DNA from: Clostridiales bacterium 38-18 | GTDB taxonomy: Bacteria; Bacillota; Clostridia; Peptostreptococcales; Acidaminobacteraceae | Assembly: GCA_001897605.1 (NCBI GenBank) | Contig: MKTL01000022.1 | Coordinates: forward strand, 130,653 to 194,652 | Reading direction: 5' to 3' | Length of the DNA stretch: 64,000 nt | Shown here: positions 25,977 to 36,692 of the stretch, in pieces | How the letters are laid out: each line of letters opens with the position of its first letter | Position numbering within the stretch: position 1 is the stretch's first letter | Notes under the pieces: model-generated | What the model saw: only the letters and a program-made list of their open reading frames with translations | Database searches by the model: none | What the model was told of the DNA's origin: nothing | Translations under genes and position numbers: made by a program

Positions 25977-28718
25977 ATGAGTCTAATTAAAATGATCTTT
26001 GGCGACATCAATGAAAAGGAAGTAAAAAAACTCGATAAAATCGTTGATCAGATCGAAGGGCTAGAGCCAAAAATAATGGCACTCTCTGACGACGAACTTA
26101 AGGCTATGACGCCAAAGCTCAAAGGAAGATTACAAAATGGTGAGACACTTGATGATATTCTTCCAGAAGCATTTGCTGTCGTAAGAGAAGCTGGTAAGCG
26201 CGTTCTTGGACTTAGAGCGTTTAGAGTACAATTAATGGGTGGTATCGTCTTACACCAAGGCCGTATTGCAGAGATGAAAACAGGTGAAGGTAAAACCTTG
26301 GTTGCTACCTTACCATCATACTTAAATGCACTATCAGGAGAAGGCGTTCACGTCGTAACGGTCAATGACTACCTCGCATCCCGTGATAAGGAGTGGATGG
26401 GAAAAATCCATGAATTCCTTGGACTTTCAGTTGGCTGCGTGATTCATGGTGTTGAAGGTGAAGATCGAAGAAATGCCTATCTTGCCGATATTACCTATGG
26501 TACAAACAATGAGTTTGGCTTTGATTACTTAAGAGACAACATGGTAATGCGTCAAGAACGTCTGGTTCAAAGACCTCTTAACTTTGCAATCGTGGATGAG
26601 GTCGACAGTATCTTGGTCGACGAAGCGAGAACGCCACTCATCATTTCAGGTGAAAGTGCTAAATCCACAGACCTTTATCGCGTTGCCAACATGTTTGCAA
26701 AAACATTAAATCCACAGGACGATTTCAAAATAGATGAAAAAGCAAAAACCATCGCATTAACCGATGGTGTGGTACAAGATAAATTTGGTGTGGTTGAAGA
26801 AGGTAGTGAAGGTAGAAATGGCGTTAAGAAGGCAGAAACCTATTTTGGGATTGAAAACCTTTCTGATCCACAAAACCTAGAATACCTACACCATATCAAT
26901 CAAGCGATACGTGCAAACTACCTTATGAAACGCGACGTCGATTATATCGTAAAAGATGGTGAAGTGATTATCGTCGACGAATTTACAGGTCGTTTAATGT
27001 ATGGTAGACGTTATTCAAACGGCCTTCATCAAGCCATAGAAGCGAAAGAGAATATCGAAGTGCGTAAAGAGTCGCAAACGCTTGCAACCATCACCCTACA
27101 AAATTACTTTAGAATGTACAAAAAACTGTCGGGTATGACGGGTACTGCAAAAACAGAAGAAGAAGAATTTAGACACATCTATAGTATGGACGTCGTTATG
27201 GTGCCAACCAATAAACCAATCGCAAGAAAGGATATGGAGGACGCCATTTATAAAAATCTTCAGGGTAAATTTAACGCTGTCCTCACAGATATTGAAACGC
27301 GTTATGCGACAGGTCAACCGATCTTAGTCGGAACTATTAGTATAGAAACCTCAGAGTTCTTAAGTACCCTATTAAAAAAACGTGGCATCAAGCATGAAGT
27401 TCTAAATGCGAAGCAGCATGAGAGAGAAGCGGAAATTGTTGCTCAGGCAGGTCGATTAGGTGCAGTAACCATAGCGACGAACATGGCAGGTCGTGGTACA
27501 GATATCGTACTCGGTGGTAATCCAGAATTCCTAGCAAAGCGTGAAATGGTTAAAAAAGGCTATGAGGAGCATCTTATAAACGCTGCTTCAAGCCCTATCG
27601 TCAAGGATGAACCTGAAATTCTCGAAGCAAAGCAAGTCTATGACGAGCTTTTGGCTACTCATAAAAAAGTAACAGATGAGGAAGGTGGAAAAGTTAAAGC
27701 TGCAGGCGGTCTTCATATTATCGGTACTGAAAGACATGAGTCAAGACGTATTGATAACCAATTAAGAGGTCGTGCTGGGCGTCAAGGTGACCCTGGCTCA
27801 ACTCAGTTTTATATTTCCTTTGAAGATGATTTGATGCGCCTGTTTGTAAGCGAGCGTGCAAAATCAATGGTAGAAAGCCTAGGCTTTGAAGAAGATATGC
27901 AGCTAGAAAACAAGCTGTTAACCAAATCTATCGAAAATGCTCAGAAAAAGGTTGAGGGTCGTAACTTTGGAATTAGAAAGCACGTTCTACAATACGACGA
28001 CGTTATGAACAAGCAACGTGAAATCATTTATGGTCAAAGAAATAAAGTCCTTCACGGAGAGGATTTAAGAGATAACGTCTTAAGTATGACTGAACGTGTG
28101 ATCGATAGAACGATTCCTATGTTTACGGAAGGCTATAAATACCCTGAAGAGTGGGATTTAGAAGGTCTATTTAATCATCTTCATGGTATCTTTTTGCCTC
28201 AAGATGCAGTTGTGATTGAAGACGTCGAGAGCTTGACGGTTGAAGCATTAAAAGAACAGATTTTAGATAAAGCCAAGGAATTCTATTCGATTAAAGAAGA
28301 AGAAATAGGCATTGAACGTATGAGAGAGGTAGAGCGTGCCATCCTACTAAGGGTGGTTGACATGCACTGGATTGATCATATCGATGCAATGGACGATTTA
28401 AAGCAAGGGATCGGACTTCGTGCAATCGGTCAACAGGATCCGGTTATGGCATATAAAATGGAAGGCTTTGACATGTTTGATGAAATGATTGCAAGCATTC
28501 AAGAAGAAACGGTTAAAGCGTTATTCCATGCGACGATTCAAACCGAGACTGAGCGCAAGGTAGTTGCTAAAATCACTAACACCTCAGGCAGCAGTGATGG
28601 TACTACAACTAAAAAGCCTGTTAAAGCGGATAAAAAAGTTGGTAGAAATGATCCATGCCCGTGCGGTAGTGGTAAGAAATATAAAAAATGTCATGGTGCT
28701 TCATTAGAGCAGGATTAG
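25977..28718 (+). CDS. secA: Protein translocase ATPase SecA
   Basis: SecA drives preprotein export through SecYEG. The 913-residue product has the Walker [10 protein letters not shown] (about 101-109), [19 protein letters not shown] (about 209-227), the helicase motifs [10 protein letters not shown] (about 502-511) and [11 protein letters not shown] (about 599-609), and the C-terminal zinc motif [15 protein letters not shown]. Length is normal for a clostridial SecA. It stands alone with a terminator downstream. Confidence 0.98.
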   Translation: MSLIKMIFGDINEKEVKKLDKIVDQIEGLEPKIMALSDDELKAMTPKLKGRLQNGETLDDILPEAFAVVREAGKRVLGLRAFRVQLMGGIVLHQGRIAEMKTGEGKTLVATLPSYLNALSGEGVHVVTVNDYLASRDKEWMGKIHEFLGLSVGCVIHGVEGEDRRNAYLADITYGTNNEFGFDYLRDNMVMRQERLVQRPLNFAIVDEVDSILVDEARTPLIISGESAKSTDLYRVANMFAKTLNPQDDFKIDEKAKTIALTDGVVQDKFGVVEEGSEGRNGVKKAETYFGIENLSDPQNLEYLHHINQAIRANYLMKRDVDYIVKDGEVIIVDEFTGRLMYGRRYSNGLHQAIEAKENIEVRKESQTLATITLQNYFRMYKKLSGMTGTAKTEEEEFRHIYSMDVVMVPTNKPIARKDMEDAIYKNLQGKFNAVLTDIETRYATGQPILVGTISIETSEFLSTLLKKRGIKHEVLNAKQHEREAEIVAQAGRLGAVTIATNMAGRGTDIVLGGNPEFLAKREMVKKGYEEHLINAASSPIVKDEPEILEAKQVYDELLATHKKVTDEEGGKVKAAGGLHIIGTERHESRRIDNQLRGRAGRQGDPGSTQFYISFEDDLMRLFVSERAKSMVESLGFEEDMQLENKLLTKSIENAQKKVEGRNFGIRKHVLQYDDVMNKQREIIYGQRNKVLHGEDLRDNVLSMTERVIDRTIPMFTEGYKYPEEWDLEGLFNHLHGIFLPQDAVVIEDVESLTVEALKEQILDKAKEFYSIKEEEIGIERMREVERAILLRVVDMHWIDHIDAMDDLKQGIGLRAIGQQDPVMAYKMEGFDMFDEMIASIQEETVKALFHATIQTETERKVVAKITNTSGSSDGTTTKKPVKADKKVGRNDPCPCGSGKKYKKCHGASLEQD

Positions 28719-28805
28719 ATATATCTACTTATGACCTCGGTAGGGGCTTATATGTACGACTTTTCGAATGAATAACCGTATATGAATCAAACCTGACGAA
28801 TTAGA

Positions 28806-28842
28806 GAGACCTGAGATGAGCGTTCATTCAGGTCTCACTTTT
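28806..28842 (+). terminator. Rho-independent terminator after secA
   Basis: GAGACCTGA pairs with TCAGGTCTC, extended inward by ATGA/TCAT, followed by ACTTTTG. Confidence 0.78.
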
Positions 28843-28922
28843 GTGTAGGCGTACCATTATTTAGGCTCAAGAGCTAAGTATAAAAAACAAAACGGCTATA
28901 ATGTGAATTAGGAGAGATAGGT

Positions 28923-30048
28923 ATGATTTTATTAGAAAAATTGGGTAAAGAAACGAAACGACTAAAGGCGTCTATCGCTGAGCTTGAGGTGTCACTTTGA
29001 CTTAGCGAATGTTCGCTACAGAGTGGAAGAAATTGAGATGGATATGACTGCGCCAGATTTTTGGAATGACAATGAGACGGCGCAAACAAAACTGAAATTT
29101 CAAAAGGCACTAAAGACGAAAATTGAAAAATACGAAACCTTAATGAACAAAGCTGAGGATCTTGAAGGCTTGATAGAAATGGCTTTAATGGATGAGGACG
29201 ATTCGCTTGAGCCTGAGGTGGAAGCGAGCTATAACGAGCTTGATACCAGCTATCAGAAACTGGTTTTGGAAACCCTTCTTAAAGGTGACTATGATGCCAA
29301 TAATGCGATTCTGTCCATACATGCAGGTTCTGGTGGAACAGATGCTCAGGACTGGGCTTCTATGCTTCTAAGAATGTATAAAAGATGGGGAGAGCAGCAC
29401 GGCTATACTGTAAAAACGCTAGACCTACAGGATGATACAGAAGCTGGAATCAAAAGTGTGTCACTGCTTTTTGAAGGGCTCAATGCCTATGGCTTTTTAA
29501 AATCAGAGAAGGGCGTGCATCGTATCGTTAGGATATCACCTTTTGACGCATCTGGTAAAAGACATACCTCATTTTCTTCTGTAGACGTTATGCCAGAGCT
29601 CGACGACTCTGTTGCCATCGATATTAACCCAGTAGATCTTAAGATAGACACTTACCGATCATCTGGATCGGGCGGTCAGCACGTTAACACCACGGATTCA
29701 GCAGTCAGAATTACACACCTTCCAACAGGTGTGGTGGTTCAGTGTCAAAATGAGCGTTCGCAAATTGCAAACCGAACCACTGCGATGAAGATGTTAATGG
29801 CAAAACTCATCGAGTTAAAAGAACGTGAGCACAAAGATAAAATTGAAGACCTTGCAGGCGATTATTCACAAATCACATGGGGGAGCCAGATCAGATCGTA
29901 TGTGTTCCACCCATATAATCTCGTAAAAGATCATCGCACAGGCGCAGAAATGGGAAACATCCAAGCGGTTATGGATGGTGATCTCGATTTATTTATAGAT
30001 GCATATTTAAAGGAGGCAAGCACAAATGAGCTTAAAATCAACGGATAA
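28923..30048 (+). CDS. prfB: Peptide chain release factor 2, made by programmed +1 frameshift
   Basis: RF2 recognises UAA and UGA stops. Translation starts at ATG 28923 (site GGAGAG upstream), reads 25 codons ending EVSL, meets UGA at 28998-29000, and must shift +1 to continue as D-L-A-N-V-R in the long frame that ends at 30048. The slip site is CTT TGA C, preceded by the internal Shine-Dalgarno-like GAGGTG at 28986-28991 with the canonical 3-base gap. The product of about 367 residues has the GGQ motif in SSGSGGQHVNTTDSAV and the SPFDASGKRHTSF segment. The short 5' frame and long 3' frame are one gene, not a pseudogene. It overlaps tex by 23 bases. Confidence 0.96.
28986..29001 (+). promoter_or_regulatory. 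prfB autoregulatory +1 frameshift signal
   Basis: GAGGTG, TCA, CTT, TGA, C in order: internal Shine-Dalgarno, spacer codon, slippery Leu codon, UGA stop and following C. This is the conserved RF2 feedback site: low RF2 slows termination and favours the shift. Confidence 0.93.
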
Positions 30049-32356
30049 AGACACGGTGAATGCGACGATGGCGGATCAATCAGTTTTATCAGAGGAAACT
30101 ACTAAAAATCCACTGGAAGATGAGCGTGTGAAGAAACTGATTATAGCGACTTTATCGCATGAGCTTTCTTTAAAGGCGTCTCAAGTGGATGCGACCATTG
30201 CCCTTATCGATGAAGGCAATACCATTCCATTTATCGCAAGATACCGTAAGGAAATGACAGGTGGTATCAGCGATGAGGTTTTAAGAAATTTTGACGACCG
30301 TCTTAAATATCTCAGAAATCTAGAGACTAGAAAAGTTGAAGTCATCAGAAACATAGATGAGCAAGGTAAGTTGACAGATGAGCTTAAAAAGGCCATCGAT
30401 TCTGCGACGGTTTTACAGACGGTTGAAGATTTGTACCGACCATTCAAACAGAAGAAGAGTACGCGTGCGTCTAAGGCGATCGAACGTGGACTTGAGCCAC
30501 TGGCTGAGGTGATCTTATCTCAAACGTTTACTTCAGGTGACTTTGAAGCGACAGCACGTCCTTACGTAGATGAAGAAAAGGGTGTCATGTCTGTGGAAGA
30601 AGCTATCGCTGGGGCGATGGATATTATTGCAGAGCGCGTATCAGACACGCCTGAGTTTAGAACGTATATTAGAAACCGTAGTGTTGCGGCTGGCGTTGTG
30701 ACCTCTGTGGCGATTAACCCAGAGGAATCGACTGTATTTGATATGTATTACGATTATACTGAGCCAGTTTCGAAGATTGCCAACCACCGTGTGCTTGCGC
30801 TTAACAGAGGGGAGAGTGAAAAAGTCCTCCGCGTAAAGGTGCAAACACCTGATGAAGAGGTGGTCGCTTGGCTGAAAGACCAAATGATGAATGACCCTAA
30901 GACGAAAAGAAGAGTGGAAGCAGTTACAAGCACTTATCTTGAAGCAGCGATTGAGGATGCATATAAGCGTTTGATCTCGCCTTCTATTGAACGTGAAGTG
31001 AGAAATGGTCTTACTGAAGTGGCTGAGGAAGAGGCGATTAAGGTCTTTGGTAAAAATACGAAGTCACTTTTACTCGTAGCGCCAGTTAAGAATGTACGCG
31101 TTCTTGCGGTGGATCCAAGCTACCGTACTGGCTGTAAACTTGCGGTTTTAGATGAAACGGGCAAGTTGCTTGAGTATGCGACGATCTATCCGAACCAACC
31201 GCAAAATCAAGTAGAGGCATCTAAGGCGAAATTAACGGAATTAATTAAAAAACATAAAATAGACATCATCCCAATCGGCAATGGAACGGCTTCACGTGAG
31301 ACGGAACAGCTTGTGGCAGATTTGATCAACCATTTGGAAGAGGAAGTTTATTATACCATCGTCAGTGAGGCAGGCGCTTCTGTTTATTCGGCATCTAAGC
31401 TGGCGACTGAGGAGTATCCAGACATCGACGTATCGATTCGAGGGGCGATATCCATCGGTCGAAGACTGCAAGATCCACTGGCTGAGCTGGTTAAGATCGA
31501 TCCAAAGAGCATTGGCGTAGGTCAGTACCAACACGATGTTAACCAAAAGCGTTTGGAAGAGCAGCTTAAAAATGTCGTTGAAGATTGTGTTAACAGCGTT
31601 GGGGTTGACCTGAATACGGCGACACCATCACTTTTAAGCTACGTGTCGGGAATCTCATCGACGATTGCAAAAAACATCGTTCAGTTCAGAGATGAAAACG
31701 GCAAGTTTACAAAGCGTCAGCAGCTTTTAAAAGTGAAACGTTTGGGTGACAAGGTCTATCAACAGGCGGTCGGCTTCTTGAGAATTCCTGAAGCAGTGAA
31801 CCCACTTGATAATACTGCGGTGCATCCTGAATCTTATGAGTCTGCAATGCGTCTACTTGAAACCTTGGGCTATACTGCGAATGATGTAAAAACAGGAGCG
31901 GTAAAGGATATCTCATCAAAGGTACTGATCCATTCTGGTATGATGGGTGCTGGGGATGAGTCTGTGAAGTACCAAAAAGGCTTAGAAAAGCTATCTGAAC
32001 AGCTCGAAATCGGTGTGCCGACATTAAGAGATATCGTTGAGGAGATTAAAAAGCCAGGTCGCGACCCACGTGAAGACATGCCTAAGCCTATTTTTAGAAG
32101 TGACGTCCTTAAGATGGAAGACCTTGAAGTGGGGATGATCATGCAAGGCACTGTTAGAAATGTCGTGGATTTTGGTGCGTTCGTGGACATCGGCGTGAAA
32201 CAAGATGGTCTTGTGCATATTTCTGAAATCAGCAACCGCTTTATCAAACATCCGATGCAAGTGCTCTCTGTAGGGGACAATGTGAAGGTTCAAATATTAT
32301 CTCTCGATCACAAGCGTGGTAAGATTGGACTTACGATGAAGGGGATAAAAGAATAG
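30026..32356 (+). CDS. tex: Tex family S1 RNA-binding protein
   Basis: A 776-residue Tex homologue, a conserved nucleic-acid-binding protein linked to transcription and RNA turnover. Features are the Tex N-domain (IPFIARYRKEMTGG at about 72-85), a YqgF-like RNase-H fold (RVLAVDPSYRTGCKLAV near 353-369), helix-hairpin-helix repeats (near 505-570) and a C-terminal S1 domain (GTVRNVVDFGAFVDIGVKQDGLVH, about 708-731). The first 40 residues are a poorly conserved acidic extension, but AAAGGAGG at about 30009-30016 supports this start within the end of prfB. Confidence 0.93.
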   Translation: MSLKSTDKDTVNATMADQSVLSEETTKNPLEDERVKKLIIATLSHELSLKASQVDATIALIDEGNTIPFIARYRKEMTGGISDEVLRNFDDRLKYLRNLETRKVEVIRNIDEQGKLTDELKKAIDSATVLQTVEDLYRPFKQKKSTRASKAIERGLEPLAEVILSQTFTSGDFEATARPYVDEEKGVMSVEEAIAGAMDIIAERVSDTPEFRTYIRNRSVAAGVVTSVAINPEESTVFDMYYDYTEPVSKIANHRVLALNRGESEKVLRVKVQTPDEEVVAWLKDQMMNDPKTKRRVEAVTSTYLEAAIEDAYKRLISPSIEREVRNGLTEVAEEEAIKVFGKNTKSLLLVAPVKNVRVLAVDPSYRTGCKLAVLDETGKLLEYATIYPNQPQNQVEASKAKLTELIKKHKIDIIPIGNGTASRETEQLVADLINHLEEEVYYTIVSEAGASVYSASKLATEEYPDIDVSIRGAISIGRRLQDPLAELVKIDPKSIGVGQYQHDVNQKRLEEQLKNVVEDCVNSVGVDLNTATPSLLSYVSGISSTIAKNIVQFRDENGKFTKRQQLLKVKRLGDKVYQQAVGFLRIPEAVNPLDNTAVHPESYESAMRLLETLGYTANDVKTGAVKDISSKVLIHSGMMGAGDESVKYQKGLEKLSEQLEIGVPTLRDIVEEIKKPGRDPREDMPKPIFRSDVLKMEDLEVGMIMQGTVRNVVDFGAFVDIGVKQDGLVHISEISNRFIKHPMQVLSVGDNVKVQILSLDHKRGKIGLTMKGIKE

Positions 32357-32563
32357 TGACCAATTATTAAGCGAATCATTTACTAGATTAATAATTTATG
32401 ATTTAAATGGATCACTGAATCAATATTGTCACTAAGAAAACTCATAAAATAAGCACAAAATGACTAACAAAATATCTCGTAGATTATATAAAAAAATTAA
32501 TACAGGCTACTATAGTCGTGATATAATTAATTAGAGAGTCGAAATATTATGAGGAGGACCACC

Positions 32564-33724
32564 ATGTTGTTTATCAAAAATGCTAAGATTGTCACCATGA
32601 CTGGTGAAACCATTGAAAATGGCTGTATTTTTATTGAAGATGGCAAGATCAAAGAAGTAGGCGTTGACTGTGTTGCGCCACTAGATGCTGAAGTGATTGA
32701 CGCAGCTGGACAGTTTGTTTATCCAGGTTTTATTGATGCACATTGTCACATCGGTATGTGGGAAGAAGGCATCGGCTTTGAAGGTGCTGATGGGAACGAA
32801 ATGACAGATCCTGTAACGCCTCACCTTAGAGCTATTGACGCTATTAATCCTAGAGACGAAGCTTTTGAAAATGCCCTTAAGGGTGGTGTTACGACAGCTG
32901 CAACTGGCCCGGGTAGTGCGAACGTAATCGGTGGTACTTTTTCTGTAATCAAGCTACATGGTGACCGAATCGATGATATGATCGTCAAAGAAACACTTGC
33001 GATGAAATGTGCGTTTGGTGAAAATCCAAAGCGTGTTTATAACGATAAAAAAATGATGCCAATGACACGTATGGGGACTGCTGCTAAGTTGAGAGAAACG
33101 CTTGCAAAAGCAGTAGAATACCGCGATAAAAAAGCTGCTGCAGGTGATGATGCAACTAAGCTTCCTGCTTATGACATGAAACTTGAAGCGATGCTGCCTG
33201 TCGTTAATGGTGAGATTCCTTTAAAGGCACATGCGCACAGAGCAGATGATATCTTTACTTCTATTAGAATTGCTAAAGAGTTTGGGGTTAAGTTAACGCT
33301 TGAACACTGTACAGAAGGTCATTTAATCGCTGACCATCTTGCAAAAGAAGGCTATCCTGCTATCGTTGGACCATCTTTTGGCAACAAGTCAAAATTCGAG
33401 CTCAACCAAAAGACGTTTGACACACCAGGTGTCCTTCATAAAGCTGGCGTAAAAGTAGCTATTATGACAGATAGTCCGGTTATTCCGCTTGAGTATTTGC
33501 CAATGGCTGCTGCTTTAGCACATAAAGCTGGTCTTGATGAATTTGAAGCATTAAAATGCATCACGATTAACGCTGCTGAAATCTTAGGCGTTGAGGATCG
33601 CATCGGTAGCATTGAGTCTGGTAAAGATGCAGACCTAGTCATTTGGAATGCGCATCCTTTTGATTTACAAGCGAAAGTGAGCTATACGATTGTAAACGGT
33701 AAAGTGGCTTATAAAAGAGCTTAA
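32564..33724 (+). CDS. Metal-dependent amidohydrolase (imidazolonepropionase-related family)
   Basis: A 386-residue cytosolic amidohydrolase. The metal-binding HxH is in FIDAHCHIG (His60, His62); further likely ligands are KAHAHRADD near 220-228, LEHCTEGH near 246-253 and MTDSPVIP near 303-310. COG1228-type enzymes hydrolyse cyclic amides or dipeptides; the substrate here is unknown. It could be, but need not be, the HutI step missing next to hutU 15 kb away. The ATG chosen follows GAGGAGG by 7 bases, and the upstream ATG at 32549 lies within that site. Confidence 0.85.
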   Translation: MLFIKNAKIVTMTGETIENGCIFIEDGKIKEVGVDCVAPLDAEVIDAAGQFVYPGFIDAHCHIGMWEEGIGFEGADGNEMTDPVTPHLRAIDAINPRDEAFENALKGGVTTAATGPGSANVIGGTFSVIKLHGDRIDDMIVKETLAMKCAFGENPKRVYNDKKMMPMTRMGTAAKLRETLAKAVEYRDKKAAAGDDATKLPAYDMKLEAMLPVVNGEIPLKAHAHRADDIFTSIRIAKEFGVKLTLEHCTEGHLIADHLAKEGYPAIVGPSFGNKSKFELNQKTFDTPGVLHKAGVKVAIMTDSPVIPLEYLPMAAALAHKAGLDEFEALKCITINAAEILGVEDRIGSIESGKDADLVIWNAHPFDLQAKVSYTIVNGKVAYKRA

Positions 33725-33774
33725 AGCTTTATAAGAGGATTTAGAATTCGATTAAAATATGGATCAATGCTTAT

Positions 33775-33805
33775 AAGCCCTTACGGTATTCCTCGTAAGG
33801 GCTTT
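33775..33805 (+). terminator. Rho-independent terminator after the amidohydrolase gene
   Basis: An 11-bp perfect stem (AAGCCCTTACG with CGTAAGGGCTT) with a short T-run. Confidence 0.85.
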
Positions 33806-33897
33806 AAATTGCTTTCCCATCCAATTTGTTATAAAATATAGTGAGATTTTGTGCACATCAGACGTGAGAATTTTGTCTGTTGAAATAAGGAGTAGTT

Positions 33898-34335
33898 ATG
33901 CAAATTAAGCTAATAGCACTTGAGGATACCCAGCAAATTGCCGTTAAAATAGCAAAGGCTTTACAGCCAGGAACAGTGATATGCTTGGTGGGTGATCTCG
34001 GTGCTGGGAAGACCACCTTCACGCAGTATTTATGTGAAGCCCTAGGTGTCACTGAATATGTGACCAGTCCAACCTTTAACCTGATGAACACCTATACGGG
34101 TCAATTAAATAATGCACCCATTGATATTTATCACTTTGATGTTTATCGTATTTTTGATGAGGACGAGCTGATAGAAATTGGATTTGATGAATTTTTATTT
34201 GGTAAGGGAATCAGCATCGTCGAATGGGCAAATCAAGTGCCCTCACTGTTGCCAGATAAAAGAATCTGGATTGACCTTTATTTTAACGACAAGGGTGAGC
34301 GTATTATGACGCTACAAGGGGTATCAATTGAGTAG
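33898..34335 (+). CDS. tsaE: tRNA t6A biosynthesis ATPase TsaE
   Basis: A 145-residue P-loop ATPase of the threonylcarbamoyladenosine pathway. Walker A is GDLGAGKTTFTQ (about 31-42). TSPTFNLMNTY (about 56-66) and IYHFDVYRI (about 76-84) are family motifs, as is IVEWANQ. AAGGAG precedes the ATG. It heads the operon tsaE-tsaB-rimI-tsaD; the tsaB frame overlaps its end. Confidence 0.96.
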   Translation: MQIKLIALEDTQQIAVKIAKALQPGTVICLVGDLGAGKTTFTQYLCEALGVTEYVTSPTFNLMNTYTGQLNNAPIDIYHFDVYRIFDEDELIEIGFDEFLFGKGISIVEWANQVPSLLPDKRIWIDLYFNDKGERIMTLQGVSIE

Positions 34336-34363
34336 TTTCAGTAAAAAAAGAAAGCAGGAAAAC

Positions 34364-35035
34364 ATGAAAACACTAATAATAGATACATCATCAGCATCAG
34401 CAAGTGCGGCAATATTTGAATCCAATCAATTGCTTGGAGAAGTGACCGTACATACGGCATTAACACATTCTCAAAAGCTAATGCCCGTTGTAGATGCTGT
34501 GCTAAAGCAAACGGAGCTTTCAATAAATGAGATTGATGCTTATGCAGTTTGTGAGGGTCCAGGCTCCTTTACTGGAGTAAGAATTGGTCTTGCTGCTGTT
34601 AAGGGATTTGCGTTACCATCGGACAAGCCGATTTACACATATTCTAGTATGATGCTCCTAGCGAGTGGTGTTAAAGCCTATCCGCATCATATTATCGCAG
34701 TGATTGATGCAAAGAGAAGTGATGTCTATTATGGCATTTATCACTGGGAAGATGAGAAACTCATAACTATAGAAGAGAATGTTGATGGATTTGAAGCTCT
34801 GATTGAAAGATTAAATGATGTCAAGGGATATGAAGCTGCAATACTAATAGGTGATGCGACGCAAAACTATCCTGAAATTGCCGATCAATGGAGAGGGGTC
34901 TTGGCAGATCAATCGCTCTCAATTCCACGTTCTGGCAACCTAAATCTAGCATCAATTCTTGAGAAAAATGCAGATAATGCCTTTACTGCCAAAGCAAATT
35001 ACATGAGAAAATCTCAGGCTGAAAGGGACAGATAA
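34364..35035 (+). CDS. tsaB: tRNA t6A biosynthesis protein TsaB
   Basis: A 223-residue inactive-ASKHA-fold partner of TsaD. It starts MKTLIIDTSSASASAAIFE and has CEGPGSFTGVRIGLAAVKG (about 64-82), the TsaB signature. The ATG chosen follows GCAGGA; an upstream in-frame start would give a Lys/Arg-rich extension that is not part of the family. It ends 1 base before rimI. Confidence 0.94.
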   Translation: MKTLIIDTSSASASAAIFESNQLLGEVTVHTALTHSQKLMPVVDAVLKQTELSINEIDAYAVCEGPGSFTGVRIGLAAVKGFALPSDKPIYTYSSMMLLASGVKAYPHHIIAVIDAKRSDVYYGIYHWEDEKLITIEENVDGFEALIERLNDVKGYEAAILIGDATQNYPEIADQWRGVLADQSLSIPRSGNLNLASILEKNADNAFTAKANYMRKSQAERDR

Positions 35036-35036
35036 T

Positions 35037-35495
35037 ATGCTTAAATCTCGGAAAATGGATATACAGGATATTAAGCGCGTACATGAGATTGAGGTTGCAT
35101 CATTTAAGACGCCCTGGTCAATGGATGCCTTTCGCAGTGAACTCGTTGAAAACACACTAGCAACCTATATCGTACTTGAGCTTGACGAAACGATTATTGG
35201 CTATGGCGGCATGTGGCAAATCATGGATGAAGTGCATATTACAAATGTTGCCATCGACGTCCCCTATAGAGGAAAAGGCTACAGTAAGGAGCTGATGTCA
35301 GCCTTGATCGATTATGCGATTACATCGGGTTTTAAACACATGACATTGGAAGTAAGGGTGAGCAATCAAACTGCGATCAACCTTTATGAGAAATTGGGCT
35401 TTTTCAGTGTTGGTAAAAGACCGAAATACTACATCGACACAGGTGAGGATGCACTGGTGATGTGGAAATCACTAGGTGACGAGACGGCAGTTTAA
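35037..35495 (+). CDS. rimI: Ribosomal-protein-S18-alanine N-acetyltransferase RimI (GNAT)
   Basis: A 152-residue GNAT protein with the acetyl-CoA loop VPYRGKGYSKELM (about 74-86) and LEVRVSNQTAINLYEKLGF (about 104-122). RimI-type proteins between tsaB and tsaD acetylate the N-terminus of S18 or other proteins. Start is one base after the tsaB stop, with AAAGGGA upstream. Confidence 0.92.
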   Translation: MLKSRKMDIQDIKRVHEIEVASFKTPWSMDAFRSELVENTLATYIVLELDETIIGYGGMWQIMDEVHITNVAIDVPYRGKGYSKELMSALIDYAITSGFKHMTLEVRVSNQTAINLYEKLGFFSVGKRPKYYIDTGEDALVMWKSLGDETAV

Positions 35496-35519
35496 AAATA
35501 GTAAAAAGGAAAGTGAAAA

Positions 35520-36545
35520 ATGATGCAAGATAAAGATATATTAACATTGGCGATTGAAACCTCCTGCGATGAAACAGCCTGTGCCGTTCTGAAAAATGGC
35601 AGAGAGGTGTTGTCCAATGAGGTTTATACACAAATAGAGATTCATCAAACCTTCGGTGGTGTCGTACCTGAGATTGCTTCTCGTAACCATTTGGAGAAAA
35701 TCTCAGAGGTCATCAGAAAGGCTGTGGACGATGCCGGCGTTACGCTGGAGCAGGTCGATGAAATAGCGGTAACCTATGGTCCAGGACTTGTAGGTGCGCT
35801 ATTAGTAGGATTGTCTACGGCGAAAGGACTTGCTTACGCTTTAAATAAGCCTTTGATACCCGTTAATCATATTGAAGGTCATATTGCGGCGAACTACATT
35901 GCACATAAGGATCTAGAACCACCGTTTGCATGTTTAATCGTATCAGGTGGGCATACCCATCTCGTCGATGTAAAGGGATATAATACATTTGAAATCATAG
36001 GTAGGACGCGTGACGATGCAGCAGGTGAAGCCTTTGATAAAATCGCACGTACCTTAGGACTTGGATATCCTGGCGGTCCTCTAATCGATAAGCTTTCGAG
36101 AGAAGGAAACCCAAATGCCATCGACTTCCCTAGGGCGATGATGGATCAAGACCATATGGACTTTAGCTTTAGTGGATTGAAATCAGCTGTTCTCAATTAT
36201 CTTAATAGCTGTAGGATGAAAAACATCGAAATTAACGTACCCGATGTTTGTGCGAGCTTTCAAGCAGCAGTAGTTGAGGTATTAAAGCATAAGGCAGCGC
36301 AAGCGCTCACCACAACAGGTTATAAAAAGCTTGTGCTAGCAGGTGGCGTTGCAGCCAATAGTGCATTGAGAGAGGCATTGGCACAGATTGAGGGGATCAG
36401 TCTTTATTACCCACCACTAAATCTTTGTACAGACAACGCCGCAATGATTGGAAGTGCAGGTTATTATTCAGCCAGAGCTGGGATTATCGGTTCACTTACA
36501 ACGAATGCTGTCCCCAACTTAAAAATAGGGGAATGTAAATTGTAA
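35520..36545 (+). CDS. tsaD: tRNA N6-threonylcarbamoyladenosine transferase TsaD
   Basis: A 341-residue catalytic subunit of t6A synthesis. Family motifs are [15 protein letters not shown] (about 9-23), the metal-binding HIEGH (about 114-118), SGGHTHLV (about 140-147), and [13 protein letters not shown] (about 276-288). The start may also be the next codon (ATGATG). A terminator follows, then the DnaA-box cluster. Confidence 0.97.
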   Translation: MMQDKDILTLAIETSCDETACAVLKNGREVLSNEVYTQIEIHQTFGGVVPEIASRNHLEKISEVIRKAVDDAGVTLEQVDEIAVTYGPGLVGALLVGLSTAKGLAYALNKPLIPVNHIEGHIAANYIAHKDLEPPFACLIVSGGHTHLVDVKGYNTFEIIGRTRDDAAGEAFDKIARTLGLGYPGGPLIDKLSREGNPNAIDFPRAMMDQDHMDFSFSGLKSAVLNYLNSCRMKNIEINVPDVCASFQAAVVEVLKHKAAQALTTTGYKKLVLAGGVAANSALREALAQIEGISLYYPPLNLCTDNAAMIGSAGYYSARAGIIGSLTTNAVPNLKIGECKL

Positions 36546-36575
36546 ATTCAGAAAACTTGAGAAAAAACAAGACGA

Positions 36576-36605
36576 AAATGGGACTAAAATCCCATTTACT
36601 TTTTT
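36576..36605 (+). terminator. Rho-independent terminator after tsaD
   Basis: AAATGGGA pairs with TCCCATTT, followed by ACTTTTTT. Confidence 0.85.
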
Positions 36606-36692
36606 GTGGCAAAAAAACTAATTGGTAATCGAAAAATACATTATGTTAACCTGTAACTTTATGTAAAATGCATGTATTAATTTTAATACATT

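Noticed and set aside
31707..32293. Several overlapping minus-strand frames of 89-136 codons opposite the end of tex
   Set aside because: They are shadow frames of a well-supported gene, with no ribosome sites or recognisable domains.
32358..32430. Imperfect inverted repeat after tex (AATTATTAA with TTAATAATT, outer AGTGACC with GGATCACT)
   Set aside because: It is AT-rich, asymmetric and lacks a T-run; it may be a weak terminator but is not distinctive enough to annotate.
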